Shown: in pieces, positions 1 through 14,900 of the stretch
Position numbering within the stretch: the first letter of the stretch is position 1
How the letters are laid out: each line of letters starts with the position of its first letter
Assembly (NCBI GenBank): GCA_016617855.1
Contig: JAECUM010094004.1
Coordinates: 16,555-80,554 of the forward strand
Source: Megalonaias nervosa
Lineage: Eukaryota > Mollusca > Bivalvia > Unionida > Unionidae
Reading direction: 5' to 3'
Length of the DNA stretch: 64,000 nucleotides
Translations under genes and position numbers: made by a program
The notes under the pieces: generated by a model
What the model saw: the letters and a program-made list of their open reading frames with translations, nothing else
The model's database searches: none
Told to the model about the DNA's origin: nothing

Positions 1-1292
1 CTTCCCCAAAATGATAATACACTTTTTACACATTACTTTTTGTACTTTTTTTTAAGAAGAAAAAAATTTTGTGTATGAGAAAAGTACATGTATATGAAAT
101 TTTGGGGGCCATGCCACAACCATGTTATATCCGAAATCGTGTTGTAATGGAGCGTGCTATAGCGGGTCACACTGTACTTGGGAAATGCCTATTTAAACAT
201 ATACAACGAACTTTTATGTAAGGAAAATTGTAAACTTGAATTTAAATAATTCTGCTTGGTATAGACATTAACTTTGTAGGCATTACCATCATGTTCTTAA
301 CCGACAAAAATGGACAATTTTATTGCAGAGGTTGTATATAGTTCCTTTATATTAGCACTTTGGATGAGTAAACACGATTTCTTGAAAAAGAAATTTCACA
401 TTTATAAATCAGTCTAAATTTGCTCAAATTTTCCAACTTGTTGACTGCTCAGTTAATGAGATGATCACACCCAGACAGACTCGCAGGACTACTTCCTTCA
501 GCCAATCAGTAGCAAGTTTAGAGGAAACTGAATTTGGACTCTTGTTTTTGTCTCGTCTGGCACTAAGACCAGCTGAACTAGTGGTATGGCATTGCATCAG
601 ACTTGAATGTCCGTCAGTAATTGCATTTTAATCTTTTAAAACACTGGACCAGTTTCAACCAAATTTGGCGGGCTGTATCCATATATAAAGAGCCTTCAGT
701 TTTGTGCAAATGATGATGAACCACCTTTAAATATTACTCCCATTACTTAAAGAGCTCTGAACTTCACATAAAATACTCCTTAAAATTTGAGGGAAAAAAA
801 TTTAGTTTTCAAGTTTTACATAATGCTCATCCACTGTCACTTATGGTAAATGGTAATAAAAATGGAAAAATCTTTTTAAGTACTTTGTGCTCCAGTTTAT
901 CTGAGAAAGTAAAATTATGAAATGAGCAACTGTTAAGGATTTTACTTTGATGGAAAAACCTGCTACTGAAATTCAAAACCTGATATGCCAGGCATCAATA
1001 CTGGATAAATAGGGAGCTTATGCCAACTGTTATCTTTGGACTTGAGCATAGATTGCAGGACAGAAGACACTTAAGAAGAGCATTTCAATCAAATGTCCTA
1101 TTGACTCAGTAAATGTATTGGATAATAAACTTAAACTATTAATATTTTTTGGTTCTGATTCAGTATTTTAATGCTGTTACTCCTATTTAACATTGGTATT
1201 GGTTATGTTCTCTACAGTGTGTAGACAGAAAGCCCTGATGAGTTTCTTGCACCAATTGTGTAACAAAAAAGGAAATAGTTAAATACAGCATA
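1..1292. other. Non-coding stretch, no gene recognised
   Basis: No open frame with protein-like composition and no splice-flanked RRM exon was found here. It is probably intron of the hnRNP M-type gene that continues to the right, because the first placed exon starts in the middle of an RRM. AT-rich, with no clear repeat structure. Confidence 0.5.
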
Positions 1293-2737
1293 CCGTATTT
1301 ACTGCATGTTTTTGGACGGCAAAAAATAATTACTTTTTTTATTGTCCGAATACATATTAAATTCTTGAATTAGGTGTCCAAAAACAAACAGGGGAAGACA
1401 ATTTTGTGTCCTCCCGTCCGTAGTGAAGTTGCCATTAGCTCACATGACGACGTGCTGCCTTGAAGTAAAGCAAGTATTTTGTCTAACACCACAGAAAGGA
1501 TATTAAATGAAAAACAGGCATTACTTGCCTATTTTGTCTATTTGATACATGTCCATCCACCAGAAAACGCGGCCATACATGTATTAGAGAGATGATTGTG
1601 TGCGTATTTTCCAAAATAACCGCCATATTAGTAATTGTGCAATCCAGTTTAACCCTTTACTAACCTAATCAGTGATCAATAAAATCTACCTTACAAACGC
1701 ATGCAAGCTTTATGTCTGTGTAATTAAGATATTAATATAAACTAAATAAAAATATATGGAATTTTAATTCTGAAGATATTTATGACAGAAACATTTTAGT
1801 ATCGAGAGTAGAAATACCGTTACATGTATGAGGGCTAATCTTGGAGCACCAAGGATGAGAGCTCCATATGGGGTGAGTGTTGTACGCACGCCTAGGAAGG
1901 GTAAAAATAACAAGTTGCAATATACGAGTCGTTAATATGTTGGTATTTTTTAAAAATAAAGGTGATCTATTTGTTGTGGTTTTCTATTTTTTTTGTTTCC
2001 CACCTAGCCGAGGGTAGCTTCAAAATGAGTAGAGCCTGCCGACTTGAAACAATCGACTGCTCAAAGATTGTTTTGATGCATGTTGGAGATTTCAGGGTGT
2101 CTAGGTGATAATTGTTTTTACGATAATTGTGGGATTTCTTTGACAGGTGTGTTCGGAAATAAAGGGCAGCCATCTGGATTTCGTTAAAAGAGCACACGAT
2201 GTACCGAGCATGTTGAACCCACAATCAATATTTATCATCTACAAAGAGGTTTATTACCTGTAGAACAATAACTACATTTAAACCCGTGGTACATAATGCC
2301 TCGGGGATAAGGGGTTTGTTTAGTTGCACGATGCCAATGAATTTACTAATCCATGCTGACTCTCTGATGTATTGTTTAATGATATAAAGCAGGGCTCATG
2401 GTTTCTAATCAAAGCCATAACTGTCACACCTGCATGAAGTGGTTTCGCGTGTAACAGTGTCTACACTGATGACCAATCCATGGAAGTTTGTGACCACATT
2501 AAATAATTGGCGACCAAATGAAGCGAACTTTGTATCAGTTAAATTAACGGCAAACACACTGTGAATTTTACTTTAAAACGAAGCAGCAGATCTTCTTAGA
2601 TTGTGTCCGAAAACATAAATTGTAGAAAAAGTTATAGTGGAGCAACATCCGAAAAATTACAAGGCATTTAAATATTATATTTGCCCAAAATTAACCAGTG
2701 TCTGAAAACAATGTCCGAAAACATGCAGTAAATACAG
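1293..2737. mobile_element. TA-flanked inverted-repeat DNA element
   Basis: The left end (CCGTATTTACTGCATG, from 1293) and the right end (CATGCAGTAAATACAG, to 2737) are near-perfect inverted repeats of about 25 bp. They continue inwards as TTTTTGGAC against GTCCGAAAA. Both ends abut a TA dinucleotide (1291-1292 and 2738-2739), the target duplication used by Tc1/mariner-type transposases. No transposase frame is visible in the 1.4 kb interior, so it would be non-autonomous. GTCCGAAAACA-like words recur near the right end (about 2605 and 2711). It lies just upstream of an hnRNP M exon, with its right end 40 bp before the exon start. Confidence 0.6.
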
Positions 2738-2777
2738 TATCTGTAATCTTCATTATTTTTTATTTTATCATTTGTAG

Positions 2778-2931
2778 TTAGATTATAAGGTGACCTGGAA
2801 GAAACTGAAGGATGTCTTCAAATTGGCTGGTAATGTTATCCGAGCAGAAATCAAACAAGACAAGGATGGAAAGAGTAGAGGAATGGGCACTGTTCAGTTT
2901 GAATTTCCTATGGAAGCACTTCAGGCTATCT
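2778..2931 (+). CDS. HNRNPM: hnRNP M exon: RRM2 core
   Basis: The acceptor is TTTGTAG before 2778 and the donor GT is at 2932. The exon enters in phase 0 with LDYKV, runs through the RRM helix 1 and the RNP1-like strand (SRGMGTVQFEF), and ends one base into a serine codon completed by the next exon. The open frame continues into the intron, but the RRM homology stops at the donor. Confidence 0.9.
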
Positions 2932-5900
2932 GTATCCTTTGGGTTATTTTAACTTTTAACCTGAAGTGGATTGATTGTTTTTTTTTTACATCTGAAAATG
3001 TATATCATGTGCAACAAACATGATAAGGCTAGCATAGCATTGACAAAGTTGTCTTTTTGTTATCCAACAAATAAAAATATTGGTTTGTCCTTCTTTTCCC
3101 ATGTGTAAAATGTTCATGTCTTCACAGCATTTGCAAATGTTGTGAAATAAGTATAACTTTTTTTACTTGAGCAATGACAGCACAATTGACTTTAAAGATT
3201 CTGTATTTAAGTTTTTGCAAGCGAGAAAAAATGTAGCATTATGTTCATGTAGTATGCTGCATTCTGTGAAATACTTGTATTCAGTCTCAATATCACGAGA
3301 TGCCAAAGCTGGTTTTTTAATACATATAACACTAAGCATTTCTGTGCACAATAGCTTTATGTCAGTTGTACTGATATTTATACACTTTGTACAGGTTGCA
3401 TCTAGAGTGGATTTTTGTGCAATTTCTTTGGTTACATGCCTGATACATGCTCTTTTGTCGTCTGGGCCATTTGTGGAACAAAATATCTGTTGTGGTGCAG
3501 AAATTAATTCCTTAAATTTGTCATTTGTTTCTATAACTGATAACATCCAGGAGAAGATATTCCTCAGCAAGAATTAACATTTCCCAGAAGTCAAAACTTG
3601 TACCTGGTTTGTTATCTTTTTCAGAAATATGATCTTGGTCATGTGCTATACATTGTACTAGAAAATCATTGGAGCCTGTCAAAAATGGCAGATTTACTTT
3701 CCCAAGCTACTTTTATGTTTCTTAGGAAAATAGAACTTATGGGTGGGTGGGGAGTACAGGTACTGATATTTCATGTAGCATTTTAATAATTGCACTTCCA
3801 CCTGTCTTTTCTATGCTAACCATTGGGTGTCTCAAATTGTGACAGGTGACTGGGTACTACTTGCATGACACCCATCTTGATAACTGCAAATGATCATAGC
3901 ACCTTAATGTATTTCTAAACATTGACCAGAATATTAAAAAAGCTTAGATGAACACTTTTAATGACCCATCTGGAGATGTTCATTAACATTGATTTTGTTA
4001 AACATTGTTGGACGCTAGATAATTGCTATTTTGTGTTATTTGAAAGACCCCAAACTGAATTTGGCTATGTACTAGTTTTATCCCAAAAATAGGAAAACTC
4101 CCCCACCCCACCACATCCTGTAACAGTTAATTTTATCTGCAGCTTGTCCTGGATGATTTTTGTGTACATAGTCCCATAAAATAATATTTGCAGAACATGA
4201 TGCCTGATTATTTAGCTTTATAACCTGTAAAAAAATCCCAATAATTGCCACTTTAATAAAAATCTCCATTTTCACTGTACTTTTCTGAAACAGTTGTTTA
4301 CCAGTTATAAAATTACAGATTATAGAGTAATTTGAAAAAAAATAAACATTTGTTGTTCCTTAACCCAGTTAGCCATGTTTAATAATCAGACTCTCTATGA
4401 CCGTGCTATGAGAGTAAAGATGGACTCAGCTTCAGCTCCAGACCCAGTTAAGAATGTGCAGCTACCAAGTAAGTGTTGATGGCCAAAAGTCCTAGATATT
4501 CATTACACCGAACCTGCCTATAAAGGAGCCAAGGGACATGAAAGATTGGTCCTTTATGACATGTGTCCTATATGTTAAGTTTTAGATACAGTTTGACTTG
4601 ATGCATAGATTTTATTCAGTGCTTTAATGTCTAACAAGACCCCACATTTTACATAGAGATTTAATGGTATAAATACAAATTAAATAATATCCAGGTCCCA
4701 AAACTATTTGCATGCAAAAATATATGTGCACAATAATTTGTTTATATTTGATCCTTAAGAGATTTTATTTTGTGACAATGCCCATTATGAATGGGTGCTC
4801 CTTAAGGCAGGTTTATCCATTGTCTGCAAGTCATACATCATAGAGCTGTGTATCAAAATTGACTTTATTGATAAATACAGACATCTGAATATAAATACTG
4901 ACATTCGATTATGATATAGAATGTTGTTTTTTGCAAAATTCTCTCGGAAACCTGCTGTCATGGTCATAGACCAGAACAGTTTATGGGATAGCCTTATTGT
5001 CGATCATCCAATGTCTCTTCTAATAAAATACCAGAAGGAGTGCCCAGCGACTTTAGATACACATTTCTCCCATAGTTGGTCCCGAATGCAAATGGCCTTG
5101 TCCCAGTATCAAATATGGCACTCACTGTGGTCATCTTAAAAATCTTGTATTCACTGCTCCATCGGAAGGTCATTTCAACCTAGCTGCTGCCAGGGCATGT
5201 GAATTTCTGTAAATTAGTTTTACATGTGTAAATGTAATCTGCATAGTATACAATTTGTATTGAACCGTTTATGCCATACTGTTTCCTCCTCCCCCTCCTT
5301 TTTTCTACCGACCTTATTTAGGTGACAAAGGTAGAGCTCCCCCCTTCTGATAAAATTGGGCATCTTTATTTCAGGATGGAGTTTTCACTATATATGGCTA
5401 CAGCCATCTTGAATGCTTGTTATTGCTATCTCCTGAATAGAAACATGGAGTTTTCACCAGAATCTTTTATGGTATCTACTTGGTCCTGAATAAAAATTAT
5501 GCCAGTTTGATATCCAGTGTAACCACAGTTGTGGCCATTTTGGAACTTGTTGTCACTACTTCTAAATGGATGGTCATAACGACATTGGGTTTTCATGCTA
5601 CACTTCTTTTGATGTCTAGTTGGTCCTACATGCAGATGGTGCTTCTTACTGCACATTCTTGATTAATAGTTGACTCTTCCTCTTTCTTTTTTTTAAGGGC
5701 TGCAAAGAGCTTAAATCTGTTTGACTTGGCTATGAGTTTGGCTGTATTTTGCAAGTTAATTCCACACGTCTTACAAATAAACAATGAAAGTTAAGTCCAC
5801 TTTTTTGTGATCAACTGTGTCCTGTAAATGTCACTATCTGGTGTCACCTAGTACACAGCCCAGTTCATTCTCTATCAGACTAAATAAAGTTCTGAAATTC

Positions 5901-8900
5901 CACACGTCATCCAGTCATTGTAAATAGTGTCATACTCCAATTCCTTGTCATATGCGTGTGCTTATGTGGAGACTGCTTAAGCTTTCGAAGTGTAAAGTAT
6001 ACAACTAAACAGGTATCGATTGTTGGCAGGAGTTAAAATAGCTGCCAGTACTCGACAAGTATCAGATTTGTAGCTTGATCAAAGGATAGTCACGTGGGAA
6101 AGAGGGTGTTGCCATGCACAGGAAGGTGTAAAACTTGGCACTGAAAAAGTGTTAAATTTGTGGCTTGATCGAAAGGATTGTCAACTTGAAAACAAATGGC
6201 CAAGGGCTTGTCTGCCTACTTTGAACTGGCACATAAAAAACACTTGGAAATTATATCATCCTTATGGAAAAGGAAAACAAATTGAACCGAAACTTTTATT
6301 GCATCAAATACAGTGTTTATAGAGCAAAACAAAAATAATAATACAAATAGAAGTTCTTTGGATTTGCATGAAAATAGAAGCAATAAATGAAAATGATAGT
6401 GTAAAACCTGTTATTGGAGCCGCCCCTTCTGCCAGCAAAAAATGGTCTCTCAAGACAGGTAGTCTCATAGCAGGTTTGTACAAAAAGACGAGTTTCCAAG
6501 GTCCAGTTTCAGAACAATTTAAAGAAAAATAACCACAATCACTGTACATATATTCTATTCTTTATCAATAGTTCTTGCTAAAATATTGTATGCATTCATC
6601 TAAAAACAAAATTATATAGCAGTAAAGATATCCTTCTCTCATTAAACATGAAATCACATTTACAGTTGAAGATCACATATTAGGATATGAAATTTTTTTG
6701 ATTTACTTGTTTCCTTTATAACAGCCTAAATTTGTTTACTGACGTTTAAACTGCTTTTTTGTGAGTGGTCTGCGGTTTTTCATTTCTTTCAGTTAAAATA
6801 ATTATTTTCTCCAGCCATAAAATTTCTCATTTTAGCTGCATGTTCGTCTGTTGTTATTAATGTTCTAGGCGTTAACATTATTAGTGCTCAGTTGTAATAT
6901 TGAACGTAAATACGGTTTTGTCTGGGCTTGGGGAAAATATGAAAAATCTTTACATATGCATTGCACATCTAACAATTAATGAAATAAAAAGAAACAATTA
7001 TCTCATCCAGAGACAGAACCATTTACTTGGAGTCAAAAGTGAATGGCTTCATTCTAAGAAGACATACAGGGATTAACTCTATAAACAAAGTGTGTAACCC
7101 GGTCGCACCAACTTGAATAGACGACAGCTTTGATTGGGATGTAATCACTTTACATCAGAGAAAAGCCAACAAACATCACACGTCGTGAACACTATCAATC
7201 GAATCCCGCGAACGATTCTCTCATGCTGGTTTAATAGACAATCACCTTATTCACAACTGGTCAATAAGAATTAACTCTAAAGACAAACAATATACGCGAC
7301 CACTGTGTCAATTTCGGCACTACAATGGCAATTCGTGACATGTACATTAGCCTGGTTTACAGACTGTAGCGTTTATCACTGGTAGCCACAATCCTTGTTT
7401 TTTTCATTATAAATTATTCTTTTTATGTTTGTGTTTGATCAGAACAGTCATTACTAATCAAGCAGTCATTGTAACAATTGATTACATATAGGTCAGTGGT
7501 GTCTGTGTTCTCACGAAATGGTTGTTCATAGGGATTCTGGATTCTACTCTACTAAGGCCGGGAAGCAGGCTAAGTGCAGGAATAATTAGTCTGGTTTCCC
7601 TGCTTCGTATGCTCCCTGTGTTGCTCTCCCCTATATGAATAGCGAAGAACAGCGCATGGAGCATATGATGAAGGGAACCAGATTAGTCTGGTTTACAACA
7701 GAAACTATAAAACACTATAATCATATCTGAAAATTTCCGATATTGATAGCCAGCCTGTTTTTTTTTTTTTTTGTTTTGTTTTTTTTTAGCGTGGTAGGAG
7801 CAGTTGTTGTTACAGGGATTAAATAAAGGTCGGTGAAGTTTATCCTTGTTTTTGAGATGTGGTCGTTCATAGCAGTGTCGAAATGCATATTTTGCCAAAA
7901 CTTGCTGGTCGCGTTCAGCAGGTGGTCGCTCATGACAGCGTTTATATAATAAAATCGATCCATGCATTACAATTGTGGTCAGAAATGACAGTTGCTCATA
8001 ACAGTTTCTACTGTACTGGAATTCAGTTTGCCTGTGTTGATGTAGGGTCGGTAGTAAATAAAATAGGTTCTTAAACTATATGTTAAAGAAAATCTTTATA
8101 TTGGTTCAAGAATATCTCTGATCATTTCAACACCTGGCGAGCATTTGAAAAAAGAAACGGTCTTCAATTTCTGGAAATGTTTTTCAGCCAAAAAACCCCA
8201 AGTCTCATATTGCTTTATTTGCAATTTTTTTCACCAAGGCCTAGTTAACCAGTGCACTGAAGGGTGCAGGTTTGAATCCTACCTTCAGATCAGCATGTAT
8301 TGCATCTTTGATCAAGGCACTTTATTCCAATTGCTTTTGCACTAAAAAAAACAGTGTTGCTGTGCTTTAAACACCAGACCAATTACCAGGTAATTTTCTT
8401 TTGTATTCCACCCTTCCTTGGATATTTTGCCTTTAAATCTTACATTTTGGAGACATATAGTTTCTCTGACAAGTATGTAGAATCCTTGTAATAGTATAAA
8501 TAGTATAGAGAATTTGGAAGCCACTTTTGAATTGTGTGTAGATATTGATCAGAAAAATGTATTCATGCTAGTATTACAATCTGTATTTTTATTTAGGTGG
8601 TTTAAAATCCATTGGCATGGGGCTTGGGCTTGGAGGGACTCCATTAAAACCACTCAATCCAATGTCTGGTAAGTCAGAAATTTTTCACTTTCTCACAGAA
8701 AAATGTGTGGTCAATTCATCTTCATTCAAAGCTTTCTCCAGTTACATCTTTAGTAGGATAAATTCTGCTCTAACCTTCTGATTAGCTGTTTGGCATGAGG
8801 TTAGTGATGACAGCCTTTTGCAGTTTGATCTAGTAGTAAATGCTGATGCCCTTTTTAAGAGATGGTACCTGTCACAAGTAAGGTTAATGAATTCCATTTA

Positions 8901-11900
8901 TATATGCCTGATACTGATTTCACACAATATTAGTGACATAACTAGATGGGTTATGTTGTGTTCCCAGTAACATTTGTTTTGCCAGTAAAGTTTGTTTCGC
9001 CAAAATAAACATTCTCTTTTAAAAATGAATTTAACATGAAAATTTCTCATTAGATCAATTACTTGTTCCTGTAGTGTGACCATAGACTGCACATTTACAC
9101 AGCATATCCACTGCTATAAACCAGTGCTTGTCACTTTTAAATGTTTTACTCTCCCCTTTTGATCAGCCGACTAGTCCGAGTCCTGATTCTATGGATCACC
9201 TTTTGTACCACAGACATCAACATAAAGTTACCTGTATTTCATCTTCTACTCTTTGGGGTAACATATTTTGTTAATAATCATGTTAACAAATTAAGATTTG
9301 TTAATATTAAGCAATTTCTGGATGATAACAATTATACATTTTTATTGTGAGAAAGTAAAGACAACAACAAGAAATGCTATGGAATTCATTACCAGTGTGA
9401 TCTCAATCACACATGGTGCATTTTGTCTTTGTACATTTTCCCAATGCCCCGACTACTGGAAGTTTCTGATTGCTGGTTCAGAGTTTTAGCAGATGCATAT
9501 AAACTAACTAAATGTACTTTAAATCTCATTTAAATAGTTGGGAAGTTGTACCTTTCGATTTAGTTTCTGTTCTTGCATACCATTTCTATATAAATAATTT
9601 AAAGATTGTGCAACATGTGCTGTTTGAGATCGAGGGTTAAGCATTGATGATCGGTAGAGCAGATCAAGTCTTCCTACAGAAATCCAATCATGCAATATTA
9701 ATACAAGTTTGAATTGGTTTCCTTCCAAGTTCTGAATAAAAGAAAGTTGTGCTCCTAGTTTTGGTATATATCTTATAAATTCAATGTGAACATTTTCAGT
9801 AAGCTGTGTATTTTCAAACTCCAAACTTCACATCTGTACAACAAATAGGAAAAATTGAATAGTTGTAAACGACACCAAGCTAATTCAGTGATTTGGTCCA
9901 AAAATGGGTGAAGTGTATATATATATACACACACACACATACATACATACATATCATGTTTTAATTAGTAATTTTGCCTCAGGCAGTAGTTGAGTATTTT
10001 ACTATCTTGTTTATGTGGATTAAACATGACTTGCCATGGCATGCTTTTAAGGGATTAAAAATTTGACCACAGTTTCACTTGAATAAACAATGAATCACTT
10101 GAATGAAGAATCAATCTGAATAATTACTAAATCTAATTTTCATATACTAGTCTTATGGGTTTTTCAAAAATGTTACTGTTTGAATGCTGTTTTTTTCTCG
10201 TATCGCTATCGTTGTGCTTTTTCCAATTTCTCTCCATCCTTGTATCACAACATGTATTTGTGAGCGGCAGTTGCAGCTACAGGATACCATACACATTTAA
10301 GAGCATTGGGACAATACCAAATGCGTTTATGATCCACCTTTTTAAGGGTTAAAATAAAACACATGATAAAGCTCATATTTGGTTAACAGGTAACATTGAT
10401 GAAGTTGATTTATCAAATAGTTTTCTTGATCACTGGGAATGTTGCATTGAGAAAATGGAGGGGTAGGGGGCTTCTTCACATGTGGCCAAATTTTGGTTGG
10501 CGCTTAACATTTATGGTTTGGAAAAGCAACAAAATCTGAAAATTGGTACCCCACAAAATATAGTGACACCACAGTATTTATCATTGAAAAGTTCAATCTT
10601 GTCCATGAAATCTCATTGGTAATTGTTTTCTAGTGTTTGGATGAAACCCTAAGGTTTAACTTGAGTCATGATATACACAGCTGAAGTAGCCTAACTATTA
10701 TACCCTCCAGTTTTTTCTTTATTTGCACCTTAAGGTTTTACATGTTTACTTTTATGCAGCTTTATTTTCAGGCATGGGAGGAGGCAGCAGTGGCATGGGC
10801 ATGGGGATGGGTTTAGGATCCATGGATTCAGCTGGAATGGGAAGTGGCATGGGTAGTACAATGGGATCGGGAATGTCAGGAATGGGAACTGGAATGGGAA
10901 TGGGTGGTATGAGTGGGATGTCAGGTATGGGAACTGGCATGAAACAAGGGACCATGGGAATGGGGATGGGATCTGGACTTGGGGCTAGTTTGAGTTCAGG
11001 AATGGGAATGAATGACAGCTTTGCCACTGGAATGGGTGGCAGCAGTACATATGGAACTAGTTCTGGAATGGGAGACTATGGTGGGCTTGGCTCTGGCATG
11101 GGAAGTGGCAGCTTCTCCTCAAGCATGATGGATTCATTTGGCAGCCGCATGTCCTCAAGTGGCACAGGATATGGAATGTCCAGCCTTGACCGTATGCGTG
11201 ACCGTGATCGGGACAGGGACAGGGGCCGAACAGGGACCAGACCAGACAATTGCACAATCAGTGTCAAAAATGTAAGTGTGTCTTCCCTAAAAAAAACCTC
11301 CAAGACCAGATGCAGTTCAAATCCTTTTCTGCAAGATGCATAGGGTTTCTTTCTTTTTTTTCATTACACTGTCATCACTGAATTGCACAAATGTACGATC
11401 ATGTAGATGAATAGATATAATAATATATGGGCTACTTTCAAGTGTTCACTTCTTTGTTGAAGTCACTTCTGAAGTTTATAAAACAGTGACATCAGCCACT
11501 TGATTGTTTAATGTAGCAGCATAAGATTCATTGTAATTGTGGCTTTAATTTCCTGTTTGAAATTGTTGTACATCTTGCTTACAAAATTTACAAATGCTAT
11601 TCTTGTATCTGTGAAATTAAAGGAACTTGTTTAGGGCTGTTCCATTTGAACATACATGGTACCCAGGGAAGGCAGTTTTTAAAAAAATATATACCAGTGT
11701 ACTTTGAATTACAGAGTTCATATTAAAATGATGATAAAGTTCTAAGTTGCATCTGTGGGTCAGTACCCCACTTTAAAAGTGCCTTCCCAGGGTCCCATGT
11801 ATGTTTTAATGGAACAGCCCTTATATCAAAACCTTAGATATAGAATTCATGAGAAACAAAAATAAAATAAACATCATTCAGGCTTGCAATATTATTTGTT

Positions 11901-14900
11901 TGGGGGTGGGTGGGGTGCTGCTGTTTAAATTTTGAAAAGACCTTCATTTTTGAGTCTTCTCATTGCATAATGCACCAGAATGACTGTGTGTGGGAACACC
12001 AAAAATAACATGAATCCTTTTTGGATGATGTATGGTTTGGCTTAGAATTTTTAAATGTTCAGAAATTTCTAAGATTTTTTTTTTGTGTGTTAAGCCTGCC
12101 TTGGTAGAAGTTCAACATCACAATCACTTTGGTATCCATGTGTAAATCTCTACATCCATACTGCCATATATATCTGTTAAACATTATTGTTTCAAGTTGA
12201 GTAATTTTCTTCATTAATGTGGTTAGTTTAGTAGTCATGTGATGTTTGTACGTTTATACATCCAGATGTGCATAACCCAGTCAAGTAAGAGCTCAATGGC
12301 AGATAAAACATGCATGCCATTGCGAGCCTGGTGTTACTTTGCAAGTCCATAAAATTGGACCTTTTAAAGTTTTATGTTTTGGTGGTTTTCATTCTTTGTT
12401 GTAGCATAATTTTTTTCCGTAAAATCAATTCTTGTTTGTCATGATTGTGTAGTTTTTTTTACTGAGGACTTTTAAATGTTATTTTTCAGCTTCCTTATTC
12501 CTATGGTTGGCAGACTTTAAAGGAAAAATTCAGAGAAGTTGGTGAGTTTTCTAATTTTGTAAGAACCTTTGTTGAAAACGTAACAGATAAAAGAAGGAAA
12601 ATGTATCAGAGATAGTGTCTCCACTCAAATTAGCAATGGTCAGTTGTCATCAGAGTGTAAATTTGGTGCCTATCATGTCTGTCTGTTCTGTGCCCAGGAA
12701 GGGGGGGGGGCATCAGTTATGAGATAAGATAATTCAGAGCTTTTACTATGGCCTGACACTTGCTGTTGCAACAGGTACATACACTTGTATGAATAATCTA
12801 CCTTGTATCCTCAGATATTTCAAGTTGTAACTATAATAGTAATATGTAATTAGATATTTTATTTCCTGGACTTTCGCACAATTTATCAACCAGCAGCTAA
12901 TGCATTATTGTACAGTTCTGTACAGGGGTCAAACTAGACTTGAATTTTAGGGAGACTTCTCCTTTTGGACAGAACAGGGAGAAATGGGACCTGAACAGGG
13001 AGAAGTGGAAGCAAAGTGAGACATGCAATACATATGTGTGTGTGTGTTGTTTTTATTCTCTTATTTGAATTATGTCGTCTATTTCCCAGTATGCATATTT
13101 GCATTTAGCATTGGTTTTAAGCAAAACTTTATTTTCAAGTAGAAAATTTTCTGAGTTCTGTCTATATTATAAACGCATTTGGTACATGTTTAAGATCTAT
13201 TATATTCATATTCAGTGTATTTTGGCAATATGACTAACAAAGAGAACAACAGAAGCTATACATCGTAATGAATTTTAATCGAGTAACTAGATTACAGTAT
13301 TGTAATTGCAAGTTATTACAAATGCTTAATCAACTACCCTTAATCAAGAATTTGTTTTTACTTTCTGAAAGTTTATTATAAAATGGCATTTGAAAAGATT
13401 TCTAAACTTGTTTGAAACAAGACCTGCACCATGCACATGACAGAAAAAACACATCTTTAAGATCCTACTGTTCATCTTAATTTCTTGGTTGCCGATAAAA
13501 CTTGACTGTGCCTGTTCATAGACAACAAACTGAAGAAATGAAGTCCGTATATGAATGAACTAAACCCTTTTTTCAACCGAATCATCACAGCCAACATGCA
13601 AGTGCATCTATTTTTTAGAAAGAGGTGTTCTCTTAATGTAACCACTCACTTTATTGATTTGTTACAACAGTCCATTGATAGGATTGCAAATGTAAGATTT
13701 TATTGTTTGTCTACATACTTGGTGTAACATTAGGCATTGGTTAAATAGTATTTGCTGTTTTGTTTTGGGTTTTTTCTTCTTATTTTCACAAAAATTAGTA
13801 AATTCAGAATACAACCATAACTTAACAGCGTCTCATCAAATTCCACAGCATAGCATATTTATGACATACATAATTGCATTTTAAAGCTAAATCTTTAATA
13901 ATGTAATATCTAGTCTCTGCTTTCTTACAAATTGTATATTTTTCTTAATTTATTTGCCCAATGATTTACGAAAAGAGACAATCTAATAAAACAGTACTTC
14001 CCAGAAGAGCGAAGTCGGCCATTACAGTTTTTATCAAGAAAATAATGTACATGTTGCAATTAAAATATTCATGTTACCAATTCTATTTTTTAAATTCAGA
14101 TTGATATTTACATAAATTTATGTTTTGTATGTTTTTATCATCAAAGGATAACTTCTGGAAATTGGGCAGTAATGGTTGCTAATTTACTCAGGAAACGGTT
14201 AATGGTCAATCAGCTCTCAAAAACACATGCCTGTGAATGTGTAGGAGTTTGTCAGTGTAATTGATATCAACACCAACTATTTGATGGCTTGAAGTGTACA
14301 TTTTGCCTTGAGGTATATATAACACTGGAACTAACCTGGCCAAGGCGAGGGAGCATCTCAAAAGGGATGGTTATTCAATGTTCCTCTTCAAAAAAAGATC
14401 ACAGGGTGAGGTTGTTTTTGCTTTCCTAACAGAAGAAGGCGAAGTTTACACTTTTTAGGCGACTTGGTTGCCCACTTCGCCTGGTAGCATGACCCTTGCT
14501 ATAATATCACTGCTGAAATATTTTTCACTTTGTATAGGTCCAAACAAATCAAAACCTAATAAATAAAATTGCATGCAATGTGTCAGCAACAATAATCAAA
14601 AAGAAATTCTTTTCCCAGGTGATGTTAAATTTGCCGAGATCAAAATGGAAGGTGGTAAATCTTCCGGCTGGGGTCTGGTGAGATTTGGAAACTCTGACGA
14701 TGCACAAAGAGCAGTTGGTGAGTGGGAATAGTTAGTGTACTTGTAATAGCATACCTGCTAACCATTAAACTTTTTTCTCATTATTACGTCTTCTGCTTGC
14801 CTGTATATGAATGACATTTCTTTGGTATTTTAAGAAGAAAGTAACAAAGCAAGGAAAGGTGGGGTTTTATTTTTAATATCATCTCTTTTATCCAACACAT

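Larger units (their letters stand above)
4469..8596 (+). other. Long intron with dispersed repeat units
   Basis: Holds two patches (about 4950-5170 and 5340-5660) of the family described at 15.8-17.2 kb, recognisable by words such as GTCTAGTTGGTCCT, CATCTTGAAAATCTTGT and GTTTTCAC. It also holds the foldback at 7586-7690 and the SINE-like remnant at 8234-8340. No exon was found. Confidence 0.5.

Noticed and set aside
10752..11027. - strand Pro/Ile/Met-rich frame
   Set aside because: Antisense shadow of the Met/Gly repeat exon.
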